A stretch of 64,000 nucleotides of DNA from Ancylostoma caninum (lineage: Eukaryota; Nematoda; Chromadorea; Rhabditida; Ancylostomatidae): NCBI GenBank assembly GCA_037903475.1, contig JBAJFG010000586.1:310001-374000 (forward strand), read 5' to 3'. The notes beneath the pieces were generated by a model, which made no database searches, was not told where the DNA came from, and worked only from the letters and a program-made list of their open reading frames with translations. The stretch's first letter is position 1, and each line of letters starts with the position of its first letter. Below are positions 32,085 through 44,208 of the stretch, in pieces. The position numbers were made by a program, and so were the translations under genes.

Positions 32085-35000
32085 CACAATGCCGAGGTTC
32101 ATGGAAAGTCGGACATGGTAAATAATCAGTAATGAATATTTTAAATGTATTGCTCAGAATATACAACAAAAAAGAAGCTTATGCAACATGAAATTTTGAA
32201 AAATTGGTAACCCGCTATCGGAGGGGGGGGGGGGGGAGGGAGCGAGGATGAGTCGCCAAATTCTCGAAATTGCGTCCGCCAGTGGGCGGGGTTAAAGTAA
32301 TTGATGAAATTCTCGCAAATTCTGGTGACAGCTGTGGAAATGCGAGGCAGCCGACGTATAAGTTGGTGCAGAGCATTGTTTTGCATAGCGTTTTCTTTGA
32401 AGCTGTGGATGATTTTTGCTCTGAACAGGATATGTACGAAAATCCGGCAAATTTCGGGAATCTCGTGAAAATTCGTGGGTTCTGTCGGGGTGTGGAGCCT
32501 TATACCTGGGGTCGGCGGCGCTGACGGGCCCTGCAATTCGTCGATTGGGTGAACCGACCACTCGTAGAGCTTGGCCACACCCCCTTTCGCACCACACCCG
32601 TTCTACCGAAGTAACTGTACCGCCTACTTTATTTAATTTCGGTTGTAATGGAAATATTAAGAAACGAGGATGATTACCCCTTCCTATCGATGAAACCAGT
32701 GCCGTCGTACGTAGTTGCAGACAAAGTCACTCCACCAGACCTCTCTGAGCCAACAGAGCATATATTTATTGCTTTTGTTCAACCTGGGACTCTTTTAACT
32801 TAATTTTTTTCTAAATTAACATTAATTCATTAACAAAACTAGGCGCCTTCAGTCTTTATGGCTTCGAATCTCCTGTCTCCTTTTTCCATGCCTCCCGCAA
32901 CCGCACTTTTGCCTCTGACGTGAAATTACGGACAACGCAAAAACATGCTCCACTCTATGATTAGGGTAAAATTACCATCTATTCAGTGTGCAATTTGGAC
33001 CTCCGTATAAATAGATACATTTCGAGTGATTTACGAAGTGGTTAGCAGTATATAACCTGGGAAAATTGGCAATTCAAGCAAAGAAATCAATGAAATTCCC
33101 GTAATGCACAACACTGATGTGAATCCTGAGGTTTTCTTTCCACCTTGTTTACTGACAGTGTTGATATCTTGGGGGATTTCTTTTTACCCTGTTTACTTAC
33201 AGTGGTAATACCCAAAAGAAAAAAATTAGGAGGTAGAGCGTAGTTAAAACTAAAACGAAAAATCAACCTTAGAAGTGATATTGAAGTGACCCATGAGGCG
33301 ATGCGTAAAAGGTCGTCGGAGCGTAAGGCAACCTATACCAAATGCATGCGTACGTCACACGAGCGGCAGTATGATGAATGATGGGCGCTGACGCACTTCT
33401 GACGCAGCCCTGACGCAGATGAGACGCCCGCGTACAAAACGTCGCAAGCTAATCGGAGCGGTTGCATAGCTGATCAAACGACATGGTTTATTTACCGTTT
33501 TCATCAGTAAAAAAACACCGTATTCTTCGTTTTCATGAAAATTCCACAGGTGGCTGCGTACGTCACACGCACGCATAGCGCACGTCCGACGGATCTGTGG
33601 TAGTAATGCTGCCAAGGGTGGACGACGGACCATTAGTGAGCTTGGGTGCATCATTGAAATCACCCAGGGAAACGTTGATGCTCCTGCTAACCATGGTCAG
33701 AATTAAGTGGTGTTAATACATTAACCTTGGGTAATCTCAAGAAAGCATGCGGCCCTGGTCGAGACAAGCTCTGCAGGATCTGCTACAGAATAATCGGCAA
33801 ATGCTGTCAGCTTACTAGTCCGTGGTAAGACCCATTGAGTTCACCTTGGCGAAAACTCACTCGTTTATACTTCATTCCTGCCCGTTTCTGGTTCTGGAAT
33901 CGAATGCTTCATTGTCATTATTCAAGGTAAACGTATCATCGTACTCAAATTCACTCCTCAGCTGGCACTCTTCAACAATTTACCCATCAGTGGCATTGTC
34001 TATGCCCAGCTACAACCCATGGGTATGAGATTACCCAATTTTATATCCAGGCCATGCAGTGTTCCAGCAGATAGGCGATGATTCCTTGCACATTTTCTTC
34101 CACATTTTCACACATCCCACACGAATCTTTTTTCTAGCACATCTCACCTCAGAAAATTCCTCCGGGTGCTGCCTCGTAGGATCGATATTTCTTTCTGATT
34201 CTCATCTTTCCTTTCTTCTTTGTTCTACAAGCAAGATTTTCTTTTGAATGTGCACTGGAGTGGGACGAACACAAGGAAATGAGGGTGAAGTATAAACGTG
34301 GAGCATTTTTTTGCGATGAGAAAAGAATGCCTGATTAGATTTCAAGGGAATTGAAGTTGGGATCCCAGGGAGTGCTGCAATAATGCTTCGACTAGATATG
34401 TGCTGCCTCAAGTTTTATTATTTTATTTATTTATTTATTTACTAATTTATTACACCCTCACGTGCCATCTAATATCGTATAAGTATGCAGACAAGAAAAA
34501 CTAACAAAAGGCCGTAATTTCAAGTCAGAACTTCAAAACTCAAACTTTTTAACTGGCATCATGTTAATTGGCCGAAGTGGACAGTTTCCTTAGTTTCGAA
34601 CTCATCTCGAAAGTGGTAATAAGAAGGTTGACTAGTGATCGAAGAGTCTGTCTAGGAAACGGACTGTTACTAGGCCGAAATTTACTAAACTCTTGCTGTT
34701 ATGTGGTGTTTGGGTTTGAAATGATAGCCTTTACCACCGTTGAATAGTTCATATCCCTGAAATTATGATGAATTTTTGATCTAGGAGCTGTATGTAGGAA
34801 GCTTCAGTTGGCCGGCTTACCGCGTATCACGACGTATTCAACGCGGCACTCTGATTGTCTGCGCATCCGCACATCTCATTGACAATGGCGTTGTGAACGG
34901 TGTGGTGTAAGAGGCCTCGTCCACTAAACTACTTAATATATGTACTTCTTCACCAATCCTTAGCTTAACTTAGTTGAAGAAAAAGAAAAAAATGGGGGAG

Positions 35001-36000
35001 AGAGTGAGCAAAGAGAAAGAAATTAATTAAAAAAAAAACTCCCTAGATTGATTTCCACTGCTACACTTTGTGAACAAGCCAAGCCCTTCTTGGAGAGTCG
35101 CCCCGCTCTCGGATCTGCTACAGTGCTCAACGTTACTAGTACTTCTTGAGAATCCTTAAATTTTTGGGTAATTTTTAACGAGGATTTAAGGTATTAGTGA
35201 TATTATATCTGTAGATTTTGTATTTGTGTGCGTGGTTGGTGAAGCACAACATAAATTGAATCATAATAAAAAAACACACACACAAAGACAGCTAACCTCC
35301 CACGCAGAGAACTCCAAACGGCCGTGTGCAAGGGGCGGGACCGCGGCGCGGCTACCTTCGGCGGAGACACAGGGGCTCTGCATGCTGCTCTGGTTTTCGG
35401 GCAGCAGCAGTTCCCTGTAGCTCTAAATCCCTACTGAACAGTTCAAATAGGTTTCAGAGCGTTAGCAGCAACTGAGGGGCAAAAGGAGGCCAGAAAAGGA
35501 TGGATCGGCGCGGGAAGTGGGGGGGGGGGAGGCGGACTCTTCAGATTTTATGGCTCTCAATCTTCCCTCAAATTTCTAAAATTTTAAGGAATGCCCGCAA
35601 ATCTCCAGATTCTTCCCCCCCCCTGATGCTGCGATTCGAACACTCAAAACTATCTCGGAAATTCCCACTTTGCGATTCTTTTAAAGATAATCGGGCTGCA
35701 TTATCCGCTCGATATCTACGTATTCTTATTATTTCTTCTTCATTTTTATTTTTTTCCACTTCGCAGATGTGGTACGATTCTGAATGGGGGCGAACGAGTA
35801 GAAATATTCATGAAGGCTCCCACGACGATCGCAGGCTACAGAATGCGCCTCGTCATTTTCCCATCATTAATCGCTGATCCCCATGAAGCTAGAGGAGCTA
35901 GCAGAAATGGAGAATGAATCCAATCCAGGGTTGAAGTTCTGCTGAAATTTCCTTTCCGCACTCAATGGATTTCCCTGGATTCCCCACACCGCTTCTCGCT
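32085..36000. other. Intergenic, low-complexity tracts and small repeats
   Basis: Holds a poly-G run near 32222-32237, a relative of a segment at about 45600-45700 (both with GGTGTGGAGC and GCAATTCGTC), CGTACGTCACACG repeated near 33351 and 33559, a family G foldback at about 33650-33765, a TTTA tract near 34420 and a partial family F copy. No supported gene. Confidence 0.4.
35308..35418. repeat. Family F foldback, partial copy 2
   Basis: GAACTCCAAACGGCCGTGTG, CAAGGGGCGGGACCGCGGCG and GGAGACACAGGGGCTCTGCA match family F copies at 1676-1879 and 50481-50657. The right arm is largely missing (only a GTTCCCTGTA-like end), so this copy is truncated. Confidence 0.55.
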
Positions 36001-36003
36001 ACT

Positions 36004-36580
36004 ATGTATTCTGCTAGGATTCTGTTTTTTTTTGTTTTGTGGATTTTAATTTGTGACTCTTCAAATGCTCCTTTTGTTGCATGCGAGGAGGTGTTTCAGG
36101 TGTTGCCAGGTACCCGGTCGTCAGCAGCTCCTGCCTTTCTATTCATATATTGTTAGCGTTTCAGGAACGACCCCTTGCGGCCGGAATGGTCAACTTCCCA
36201 TTGGGTGCTACGTTAATTCGCGACTGGGCTTTGTTTTCTCTTATCCGAAGAAAGTTCTTTTCAGATTAATAGGGAGATCCTTGGATTATGAGCAGGGCAG
36301 CGATTATATAAATAATCATTTGGTCATTAGGTTTCTGTCCGATTATGGCTTCGTAACTTCAGTACGTATTATTTCATACTACTTCCCTCAGTTAGAAATC
36401 CAGAATCCCTGCAAAATCCGCCCACGTGAGGTTGTTATTGCGTTTGCATCATCTGCGTTTCCTTTTTTGGATACATCCGGAAATAGGACAGCCATTTCAT
36501 TCCCATCCCATCACACTTCCGAAATCTCATCCACTTGCGATTCTATGTATGACGGCATCATTCAGATTTCTGTTGCCTAG
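36004..36580 (+). CDS. Tentative secreted protein, two exons
   Basis: ATG 36004 opens MYSARILFFFVLWILICDSS, a good signal peptide. A CCAG|GTACCC donor at 36109/36110 and a GCGTTTCAG acceptor ending at 36164 remove a 55-bp intron in phase 1. This joins ...EEVFQVLPG to TTPCGRNGQLPIGCYVNSRL. The second frame stays open to 36580, giving 173 residues if unspliced further. The part after about residue 70 looks less protein-like, so another splice is likely. The PCGRNGQ...IGC pattern recalls small Cys-rich secreted domains, but I cannot assign one. The phase-consistent junction is the main evidence. Confidence 0.33.
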
Positions 36581-36589
36581 GATCTGTGC

Positions 36590-37780
36590 TTTTTTCAGAA
36601 ATCTCACTTGTCGTTTGAAGACGTGAGGGATATTTAAGGTCTGCATATCCGAGGAGGGGGGGGGGGGGGGTGGAGATGGACAGGTGAGGAAAACGGTCAT
36701 AACGGATGTCCATACCATTGCACTGCTCTGCATATCGGGAGGGGGGGGGGGGGTGGCTGTGAAAGAAAATCTAGGTTCTACGCAGAGTTCGGGGAAATCC
36801 TCGTGACTGGGATCTCTCCACCACTTGTTGGAGGGTTGTACGTGGTTTACTATTCAGAAGTCAGAATTGGGAAACTCAGCCCCGTGTTTCTAAAAAATGA
36901 AGACTCACAAACCTTTTGAAGACTCAATTTGGCCAACGAGTGGGCAAATGACAGTAGGCTGAAGCGGCGACAGTTTTGTAAACTGAAGCCTCGTAGTCTA
37001 AAACCTGAGCGTTCCTGTCGAGAAATAGTTACATGCTAATCTGATTTCAACGACCTTCATTCGATTAGTTCGATTAGCGTACGTAGTCAGTGTGTGTGTT
37101 TCTGGAGGTGGACCTCATCCTGGAAACAAATCTCCCAAAACACTTTCAAACCCGAATATTTACAGGTATTTCAGAAATGTGGTTAGGGCAATATTTTTGT
37201 GTTTTACAGAGTAACTTTAAAAACTTCATGGCTGGTATTATTGTATCTCCCTATATCCCTGAGACATTTTGTATCCTTAGTCAAACTAATGACTGAGCCA
37301 AACGAGGTCCATGCCAAATTTGTTTCTGAAGCAGTACATTAGTATTCTGTGTTGCATCACCAACTGCAGAAATGCTACATGAACACGAGAAAAACATCCC
37401 CATCAGAATTTTGACGAGCTTCAAATATAGACACATCTATCTACGGAACAAATTTGATTATCATAACAAAACGCTTCCCAGCGGCTCTATCTAGCTCTAG
37501 CGTTTATGCAGAAAAAGTGCAGATAGGGTTGTCTGTTGGAGCTTTTCCTAGCATTGATAATTCTTTATCGTTGTGCATGAAACTTTATCTCGATTTAATT
37601 TTATAAAAATTCCCACGTCCAATATATTTGCTCACAACAAGACAGACTTGAGTTGAGCGCTGGTCATTTGGCACCACTCGAATAGCTAAATTGCTAAATT
37701 AACAAGGTTGGAACGCATTTCAACGAGAAGTTAACCAGAGGGCTGCTTCAACACAAATTACTTAAAGATGGATAGCCAGT
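36590..37780. other. Intergenic with poly-G tracts
   Basis: Two long G runs (about 36656-36670 and 36740-36753) lie about 85 bp apart, each preceded by CTGCATATC and followed by TGG; they look like two copies of one short unit. No gene recognised. Confidence 0.4.
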
Positions 37781-37789
37781 AGCGGTCAT

Positions 37790-38095
37790 TTTCGCACCAC
37801 AGCATGCCGCCCAATTGGCCAGCCGCATCGCACCATCCACGCGTTGCGGCATACCAGCTGGGCGCCTTGGTAGTTGGGCGTTGTTAGTACTGATGTTTTA
37901 ATTATGTTTCGTACTGCTTTTCCCTGTGTCTTTGGTATAATGGGAAACTCTGGATCAGCGTGACACCTAATATGAACAAAACGACAATACTAGCAACGTC
38001 TGACAACGAGAGCGACCAGCTGGCCTGCCGCGCCGCGTAGGTGGTGCGGCGCGGCAGATCGGCTGGGCGGAACTTTATGGTGCAAAATTAATTGG
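37790..38095. repeat. Foldback element, family C copy 3
   Basis: It begins near TTTTCGCACCA and ends near TGGTGCAAAATT, a short terminal inverted repeat. Subterminal GC hairpins are CCGCATCGCACCATCCACGC near 37821-37840 and CCGCGCCGCGTAGGTGGTGC near 38028-38047. This is the best-bounded member of the family, about 305 bp. Confidence 0.6.
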
Positions 38096-38974
38096 CCGCC
38101 AGTGCTAATGATGAGGTACAAATCTAGTTCGCTAAGCATGGCGCTGTAGAGAAATCGCTTCCAATTCGTAAGGACTCAAATGATGAAGGGTGGAGCTATC
38201 CCTAGGCGTGATACTTGGTGCTGGATGCAAAGCATATGATTTGTGCAGGTAACTTTCCCGCTTGTTACTGTAAAAAAATGACCAAAGTGTGATCAAAATC
38301 ACTGTCAGGTGGCAATGGTTTGAATCCACGTGTTCCCTTGTGGGTACGGAGCATCTCTCAGCCATCTGAAAAGCCTACATTATGTGCACAAATCAGCTGC
38401 TCGCTCTTATAATCATTGCTTGCTTTGTATATAAACGTCACACACGTCAGTTCTGGAAAACATTCTGTGAATCCCAGTGAGAGAAGAAAAAACACACACG
38501 CTTCTAATCTCTCACACTTCGTCGGTTAATTGTTTTCAGCGTTTTTCAACCATTTCAACAAAATTCGCCTCGTTATCGTTTGATTTCTCTTTTTAAATGA
38601 GCAACCTTTCTCTTAATCACTGTTCCTCCCTTGGGTATCCAGGAAATTAAAAGAGTCCTAATTTTTGAACTGCACTCCTTCCAGATGGTCTGGTTTCAAT
38701 TACCACACGGAATGAAAAACGCCATAAAAGGAAAAATGGGTGGGACAAATGGAAATGCGAAGAGAGTGCATGTAGCACTGGCTGTAATTGCATGCTCAAT
38801 TGACATTCTTGCATGAGTGCTCCGTTTCACTGCCGAATCGTCCCTCCCACGCCGGAGGCTGCAAGAAATCATTTAGAGTCTGTCTGCTAGATTTTGTATA
38901 ACTGTGCTTTGGTATCATACGATACATTGCAGTAATACTAGTTGTAGCAAATGGATCGCTTTGGTCCCCACATC

Positions 38975-39247
38975 TACAGTGGACTTCAATGGTGGTGGCC
39001 CATTGGCGGCCTCGAGAAGGACGCAGCGCGACCGCGCCGCGCGCGCCGGCATCGGAGCCCTCGCCGTCGGGATGCTATTTCTAGGATCTTTTCTTCCCGA
39101 TTTGCTCGAAAATCCTTAAAATCGGGTAGAAAAGTTGCTAGAAATTGCATAAAAGCAGCAGAATACATAGGTTACAGCAGGCGCGGCGCGGTTGTGTGAC
39201 GCCCATCTCGAGGCCGCAGATGGGCCAACGCTATTGACGTCCACTGT
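38975..39247. repeat. Foldback MITE, family A copy 3 (273 bp)
   Basis: Ends TACAGTGGACTTCAATGGTG and the complement of ACAGTGGACGTCAATAGCG. The inner arms carry CTCGAGAAGGACGCAGCGCG and a GCGCGGCGCGG match on the other side. The centre (CCCGATTTG...AAAATCGGG) is palindromic. ORFs at 38904-39199 are shadows. Confidence 0.8.
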
Positions 39248-39249
39248 CT

Positions 39250-42220
39250 GTACCTTCCTTAGGCACTCTCAATCATCTATTAGCATCTTCTGCCGGACGT
39301 CATTGCATTATTTTCCCTGATTTTATTGTTCTTATTCCATATACATGATCGGTATCGCTAGTACATAGCTTAACCCATTGACAACCGCGCCTTTTCCACG
39401 TTTCACAAGTTTTCTGAAGTTCTGGCTTCTTTCTTTGCTCCGGAATTTTTATAAGAGGTCCAGTACATATTTTTATAATCACTCTGACTTGGCAGTATTA
39501 CTAAATTATCCTCTGAGAAAACCGCTAAGGTCATTCAGGCTTAGTAATCTCACAAACTGAACCATGCAAAAAAGAGGTGGCTCAGCCATCAATAGGTTGG
39601 TACATCCTGGCGCACAGTGGTCCCTGTACATTGGGATAAATATGGCTACCTCTGATTTAATACACATTGATTGGCTCAATCATGTTGATGATGCTGATGT
39701 TCTCATCCATCGGTCCCTAGAATTCATATTGTTTACCAGCAATAAGATTAATTTTGATAAATCCTTGTTAATTTCGCGTTGACTCTATCTCCCCATGGTT
39801 TTACCGAATGATCTCATCTGATGTCACTTATTTCATGGTACTGATTAGTGTGGTCCTAGGTGGCAAATCGCAAGGACCCAGCATTGATCCGTCAAATTGG
39901 GTAAATTACGGTCCAATACATGTAAGTACTTTACCCATGTCATAGGCAGAGCGTGTTTTATGTTTTTGAGCAAAAATTATGATTTGGAATTTTCACATAA
40001 TTAAAGCTGTGTAGGACCTGTGAGTCGCTCCATTTTTGCCATCCCCCCTTGGCCCTCCCTGGTCATGATGGCTCAGGAATTTATCATCCAAAGGAGATGA
40101 GAAAAATTTTGTCCTTGTCCTGAAAACTGTTTCCCATCCCAGCTTCCAAAGGGAAGCTAGTATACATTGGACCGAATAAAAATCAAATTATTCTGTCACT
40201 TCAATTACCAATTTACGAAACAACCTAAACATCCAGGTGTTCGAGATCAGAGAAAGCTCTGAAGCCTTTCTCCTCTTCCGTACAGTACTGTATTGGCCAC
40301 CAATGTTGGAACATTCGAATTTTCCATTTATTCGATGTATTCGATATTCGAAAGGAAAAATATTCGATTTCGAATAAGTGGAAAAATCGAATAAGCCACC
40401 ATTAGAGACCAATTCAGCGCTGTATGAGGGAGAAGAAAAGCTTTAGGGTTTTCTCATACTCGAATATCTACTTGAATTGTTTCCTGAACGGGTAGTTGAA
40501 GCAACAAAATTATTCGATTTTCATTCGGTCCAGTGTATAGAAGCTAGCTCAGCTCTTGACCCCACCCTTATTGAAACTTGCAGACTTATTCAACCTCCCT
40601 CAAAAAGTTTTCGATGGTTGATTTTCGATTTCTGGAACAATTCACATCATTGATGGCAGGAGTTCTGGAAAACTCTGCTGACTTTACTTTCGTCTACTCT
40701 AGACAATTTCGCAAACAACAGAGTCGTGAAAACATTTCCATCCACATTTCCTTCGTCTCCTCTGCGTAATACTAGCACTCTGACCCTGGTATATCATTTT
40801 GGAATAATTTATATGGACATGTCACAACTTTCGCTAAATCCTTTCCGGTCTTTTTTCTTGGAGAAATTATGTCCGTTGTAATCATATTTCCTCGGGAACC
40901 ATGCACATTACACCTTATTCTCTAGATCTTCCCGAAATTTCCCGGTTTAGCTCATTATTAGCTGGCCTAGCGTAGTATGTCAACCCAGTTTTTAGTCGTG
41001 TTCCACCTCCGCTTCTCAGGTCATTCATCCAGAACTTCTTTGAAGAAAAAGCCTAACGTGATTTTCTCGCGCTTTTTTGCCGTCTGACTGAGAGAACGCG
41101 CTCAAATTCAATAACAGATGTAGTGTAGACTTTGCAATCTGTCCGTGTGAACCTTCGTCCGAGCGGAATTTCAGGCTAACGGCCGGATATTCGATTCGTG
41201 CCGTTCCGCACAATCACCACATTCATGGCACGCTCACCTGGAATTGCCTCGTGGAATGGGACTTTTTCCTTCAGTCAAATGGAAATTTACCATGAAAGCT
41301 TTCATGTTTATTATCTGCACCTCTCTTGCAGCTTATTTTTTGCAGGATTCGTTCGATTTGACGCGAAAAGCAGCACATCATGACGTTTCTCTATGATTCT
41401 GCTGAAAATTTTATAGCTCGTCCTACTGTTCACTCATAAATCGGCAAATTATTTTTCCAGTCCCAATTAAAAAAAGGGTTCATTCTCTATCGCTGGAAAA
41501 TCAACTCGGAAATCAAATTATAAACAGATTTATCGCAATTCGGGTATAACTGTGTTCTCATCGGTTCTCTGCTAAAGGAAAATAGTGGATTTTAAAAATG
41601 TAAAGCCTCTAGACTTCTTTTTACAATCACCCATCATTATTACGTAGTTTTTATTATTTTTGAGCCTTGATTTCTAATCTTCCTTAAATCCATCCTTGGC
41701 CGTTCTGGATCGCATAAGATGTGAGGACATGGAGCAGGAGGTGTTAGAAAATCAATGGTCTAAAAAACAATGTTCCTAGGAAAAAAAGTAGGGAAAGTGC
41801 AAGTCCATAGACGGGAGGGCGAAGGCGGCCGATAGCAAAAAGTTCTGTAAACATTCCCAGGGATTTGACAAATGTTTTATCTATTTCTTTGCTGTAGATT
41901 TTTCCATTTCCAACATCTACATCTTATGATTTCTTTTATTTGTGCAAAATTAGCTTCACAATTAGTTGTTGATTTTGTCTGAATAGTAAAGTTGTACGAT
42001 CTCCTACGATGAAATATGTAAGTGTGAAAATCTGCTTGCTTTATACCTCACTTAATACCCTAAGGGCCTGTTCTTTGCTACTTAGGATGGAATATTAACA
42101 ATATAAGTAAATTTGTCTGATTAGTGTTTCAGGATCGATTCAGGAATTAGGATATTCAAGAGGAAGAGATAGAGAGAGAGCTCTACAACCGTTGTTATAT
42201 TTCCTTCAAGGCTACATACA
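39250..42220. other. Intergenic, nothing coding recognised
   Basis: AT-rich DNA. A short stretch near 40320-40400 is rich in TTCGA/TCGAA motifs. No exon, RNA gene or repeat shared with the rest of the window was recognised. Confidence 0.4.
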
Positions 42221-42221
42221 T

Positions 42222-42223
<2 letters not shown>

Positions 42224-42299
<76 letters not shown>
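42224..42299. repeat. (CT)38 microsatellite
   Basis: Seventy-six uninterrupted bases of CT. The Arg-Glu repeat ORF on the minus strand (42121-42351) is its shadow. Confidence 0.97.
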
Positions 42300-42303
<4 letters not shown>

Positions 42304-42494
42304 CTCCCTCGTTCTATATTCGATTTGAACACATTTAATACGTTTAATCATTCGATTTCAACCATATGAATCATAGTTTCTAGGTGTCGTAGATATTGTA
42401 AACTCCTGTATTTGATCTATTTAATTTATTCATTTATAGCAATTCATTTATTTTGTTATTTATTTAACATCTATTTCATCTATTTAATTTACTG

Positions 42495-42545
42495 CCTACG
42501 TAGCTTTAGGTGCTCTAACACCTTCCTCAGGCCTAATACATAGTA
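42495..42545 (-). other. Small stem-loop motif next to the Penelope-like fragment
   Basis: The minus strand reads CCTGAGGAAGGTGTTAGAGC then ACCTAAAGC; GGTG and CACC can pair around TTAGAG. A similar plus-strand motif, CTGAGGAAGGCGTTAAAGCC then GGAAGC, is at 58203-58229. Such GAGGAAGG...AAAGC blocks are a recurrent feature of Penelope-like elements in animals (recollection, not tested). Confidence 0.45.
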
Positions 42546-42580
42546 CAACATATCTACAGGCACTCATAATAGTAATGAAG

Positions 42581-43057
42581 TTAAAGGCAGTCCCCAGGAT
42601 AATTCCCATACCAGAGATTTTGAGTGTCTCGGTCCCTGAACAATGATCCCAGTAATTCCACGAAATTTGCAACGTCGTAGACATCAGTTTTGAAATCTTC
42701 TAACATAGTGCACGTTCTTTTTATCCTAATGACTTCCGCAACAAAGGTGTTATTTATTATATAACGTGGTATATTAGAGTTGTAATTGGAATATCTAATA
42801 ACTTTGAAATTATAATTATCTGTTTTATTATAAAGGCTGTAACTGATGTTTTCTCTTCCTATACATATTTTGAGATCTAGAAAATTTGTTTCTTTCATAT
42901 CAGTATTGATCTCTTCTATTTGCAGAGATGAAAGGTAGATTTCATGCAGATTTGATTCGAATTCTACCGCATTGGTTGAGATATGAAGTATATCATCTAT
43001 ATCATCTGCGTCGAGATATAGGAGCGTAGATGGATGTCCGTCCTTTCCCTGGATCAA
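42581..43057 (-). pseudogene. Penelope-like element reverse transcriptase fragment
   Basis: A 158-codon minus frame. It contains YLDADDIDDILHIS, a degenerate catalytic YxDD-type block, then NFLDLKICIG, SLYNKTDNYNFKVIRY, SNIPRYIINNTFVAEVIR and IKRTC in the order typical of Penelope-like RTs (FLDL...YDK..DFNF...SNIP...QLIR..R.C). The N-terminal RT part and any GIY-YIG endonuclease are absent, and the YxDD block carries an insertion-like DADDIDD. It is a truncated copy; whether the family is active elsewhere cannot be told. Confidence 0.75.
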
Positions 43058-43219
43058 TATTGTTTTCTATACCAATTTCCACCCATCATGCCTAAATATG
43101 CCCTGTCACAACTGGACCACCATTTCCTCGAAGATCGAAATGGGAGCTGTCAGACCCAAGTTTTTTGCAACAATGTTTTTGCGTTCATCATTGCACGAGA
43201 TGTAGAATTACAATTAGGT

Positions 43220-44205
43220 TCTGATCACCAAATTTTCAGTGGGTTCTGCCTTTAAAGAGAGTAGAATGAGTAGTCTGACGAGGTTAAGCGAACGAGATAA
43301 CAAACAGCACAATTTTTTATAATTCTTGTTTTTTTTTTACAACTTCATTTTATTATTCTTTGTTTTTAATCGTTTGTTCTTTGATGGATAAGATATTCAT
43401 TAATCTTAATAATTTTAATCACTAGAAGAATGCGAACTATGTACAGAGGATGAGACATCGCTGACTTGGTCAAGCCCGCTGTACTTACCTGATAAGGTAT
43501 GTAATCCTAAGGTAATCCATAAGCTTACCTCTATTGTTTATTTCGGGCGTGGGACCCTTTATCGCCAGAGTTTCGAGTAATTCTCTTTCCAAAGGGCTTT
43601 TAAAACATTATAAATCTAGGTTTTTTATGACATTTGCAATACATTTTCTTCTAATATTATTTATCATTAGATTTATCATTTATTACTACATATTTATTTT
43701 TATTATATATGTTATATTTATCACATCACATGAGATATGACGATATGCAAAGAATAGTTTTTGAGCTAATCTGTAATGAAGAAGTCCTTACAAACTCCTG
43801 GAACACAGCTACTCCAGAAAAACTTTTGGTTCTTTCACCTGCGTACATATTTAAGAAACGGTCTGATATCGGACTGATATCGATAATTTGAGCCAGTGGG
43901 CCAAGACTGAGAGATCGTGATATGAAATTTTGGGACAAGAAGTTTTCTGACATGCCCGTCCCACTGAGCGTGGTGGTGGGTTTCGAAAATCAGCGCAATG
44001 TAGCGGGACGTATAAACCTTTGGGGTGCCTACATATTTATGGAACGCACTTTATTTATTTTTATTATGCATGTTATATTTATCACGTCACATGTGATGGC
44101 TTGTGATGTGTGATTGGTAGACAGTCGCCGTTACTCAGTTTTCTCCCTAGATTCCTCTCCGGATGAAGGCTGTAGAACCCGTGCAAAGTACGAGCTACCT
44201 CTCTA
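43220..44205. other. Intergenic, small repeat remnants
   Basis: A solo family D/E-type end (GGGTTCTGCCTTTAAAGA) lies at 43236-43253. Two similar TTATCACATCACATG and TTATCACGTCACATG stretches occur near 43718 and 44078, so part of this region is an internal duplication. No gene seen. Confidence 0.4.
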
Positions 44206-44208
44206 TCA

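Noticed and set aside
32141..32578. 145-codon minus ORF with a poly-proline tract
   Set aside because: The prolines come from a poly-G run; part of the region matches another locus at about 45.6 kb, so it is repeat DNA.
38295..38365. tRNA-like GGATTCAAACC and TGGCTGAGAG motifs on the minus strand
   Set aside because: Box spacing is too short and no cloverleaf forms.
42121..42351. Arg-Glu repeat ORF on the minus strand
   Set aside because: Direct translation of the (CT)38 microsatellite.
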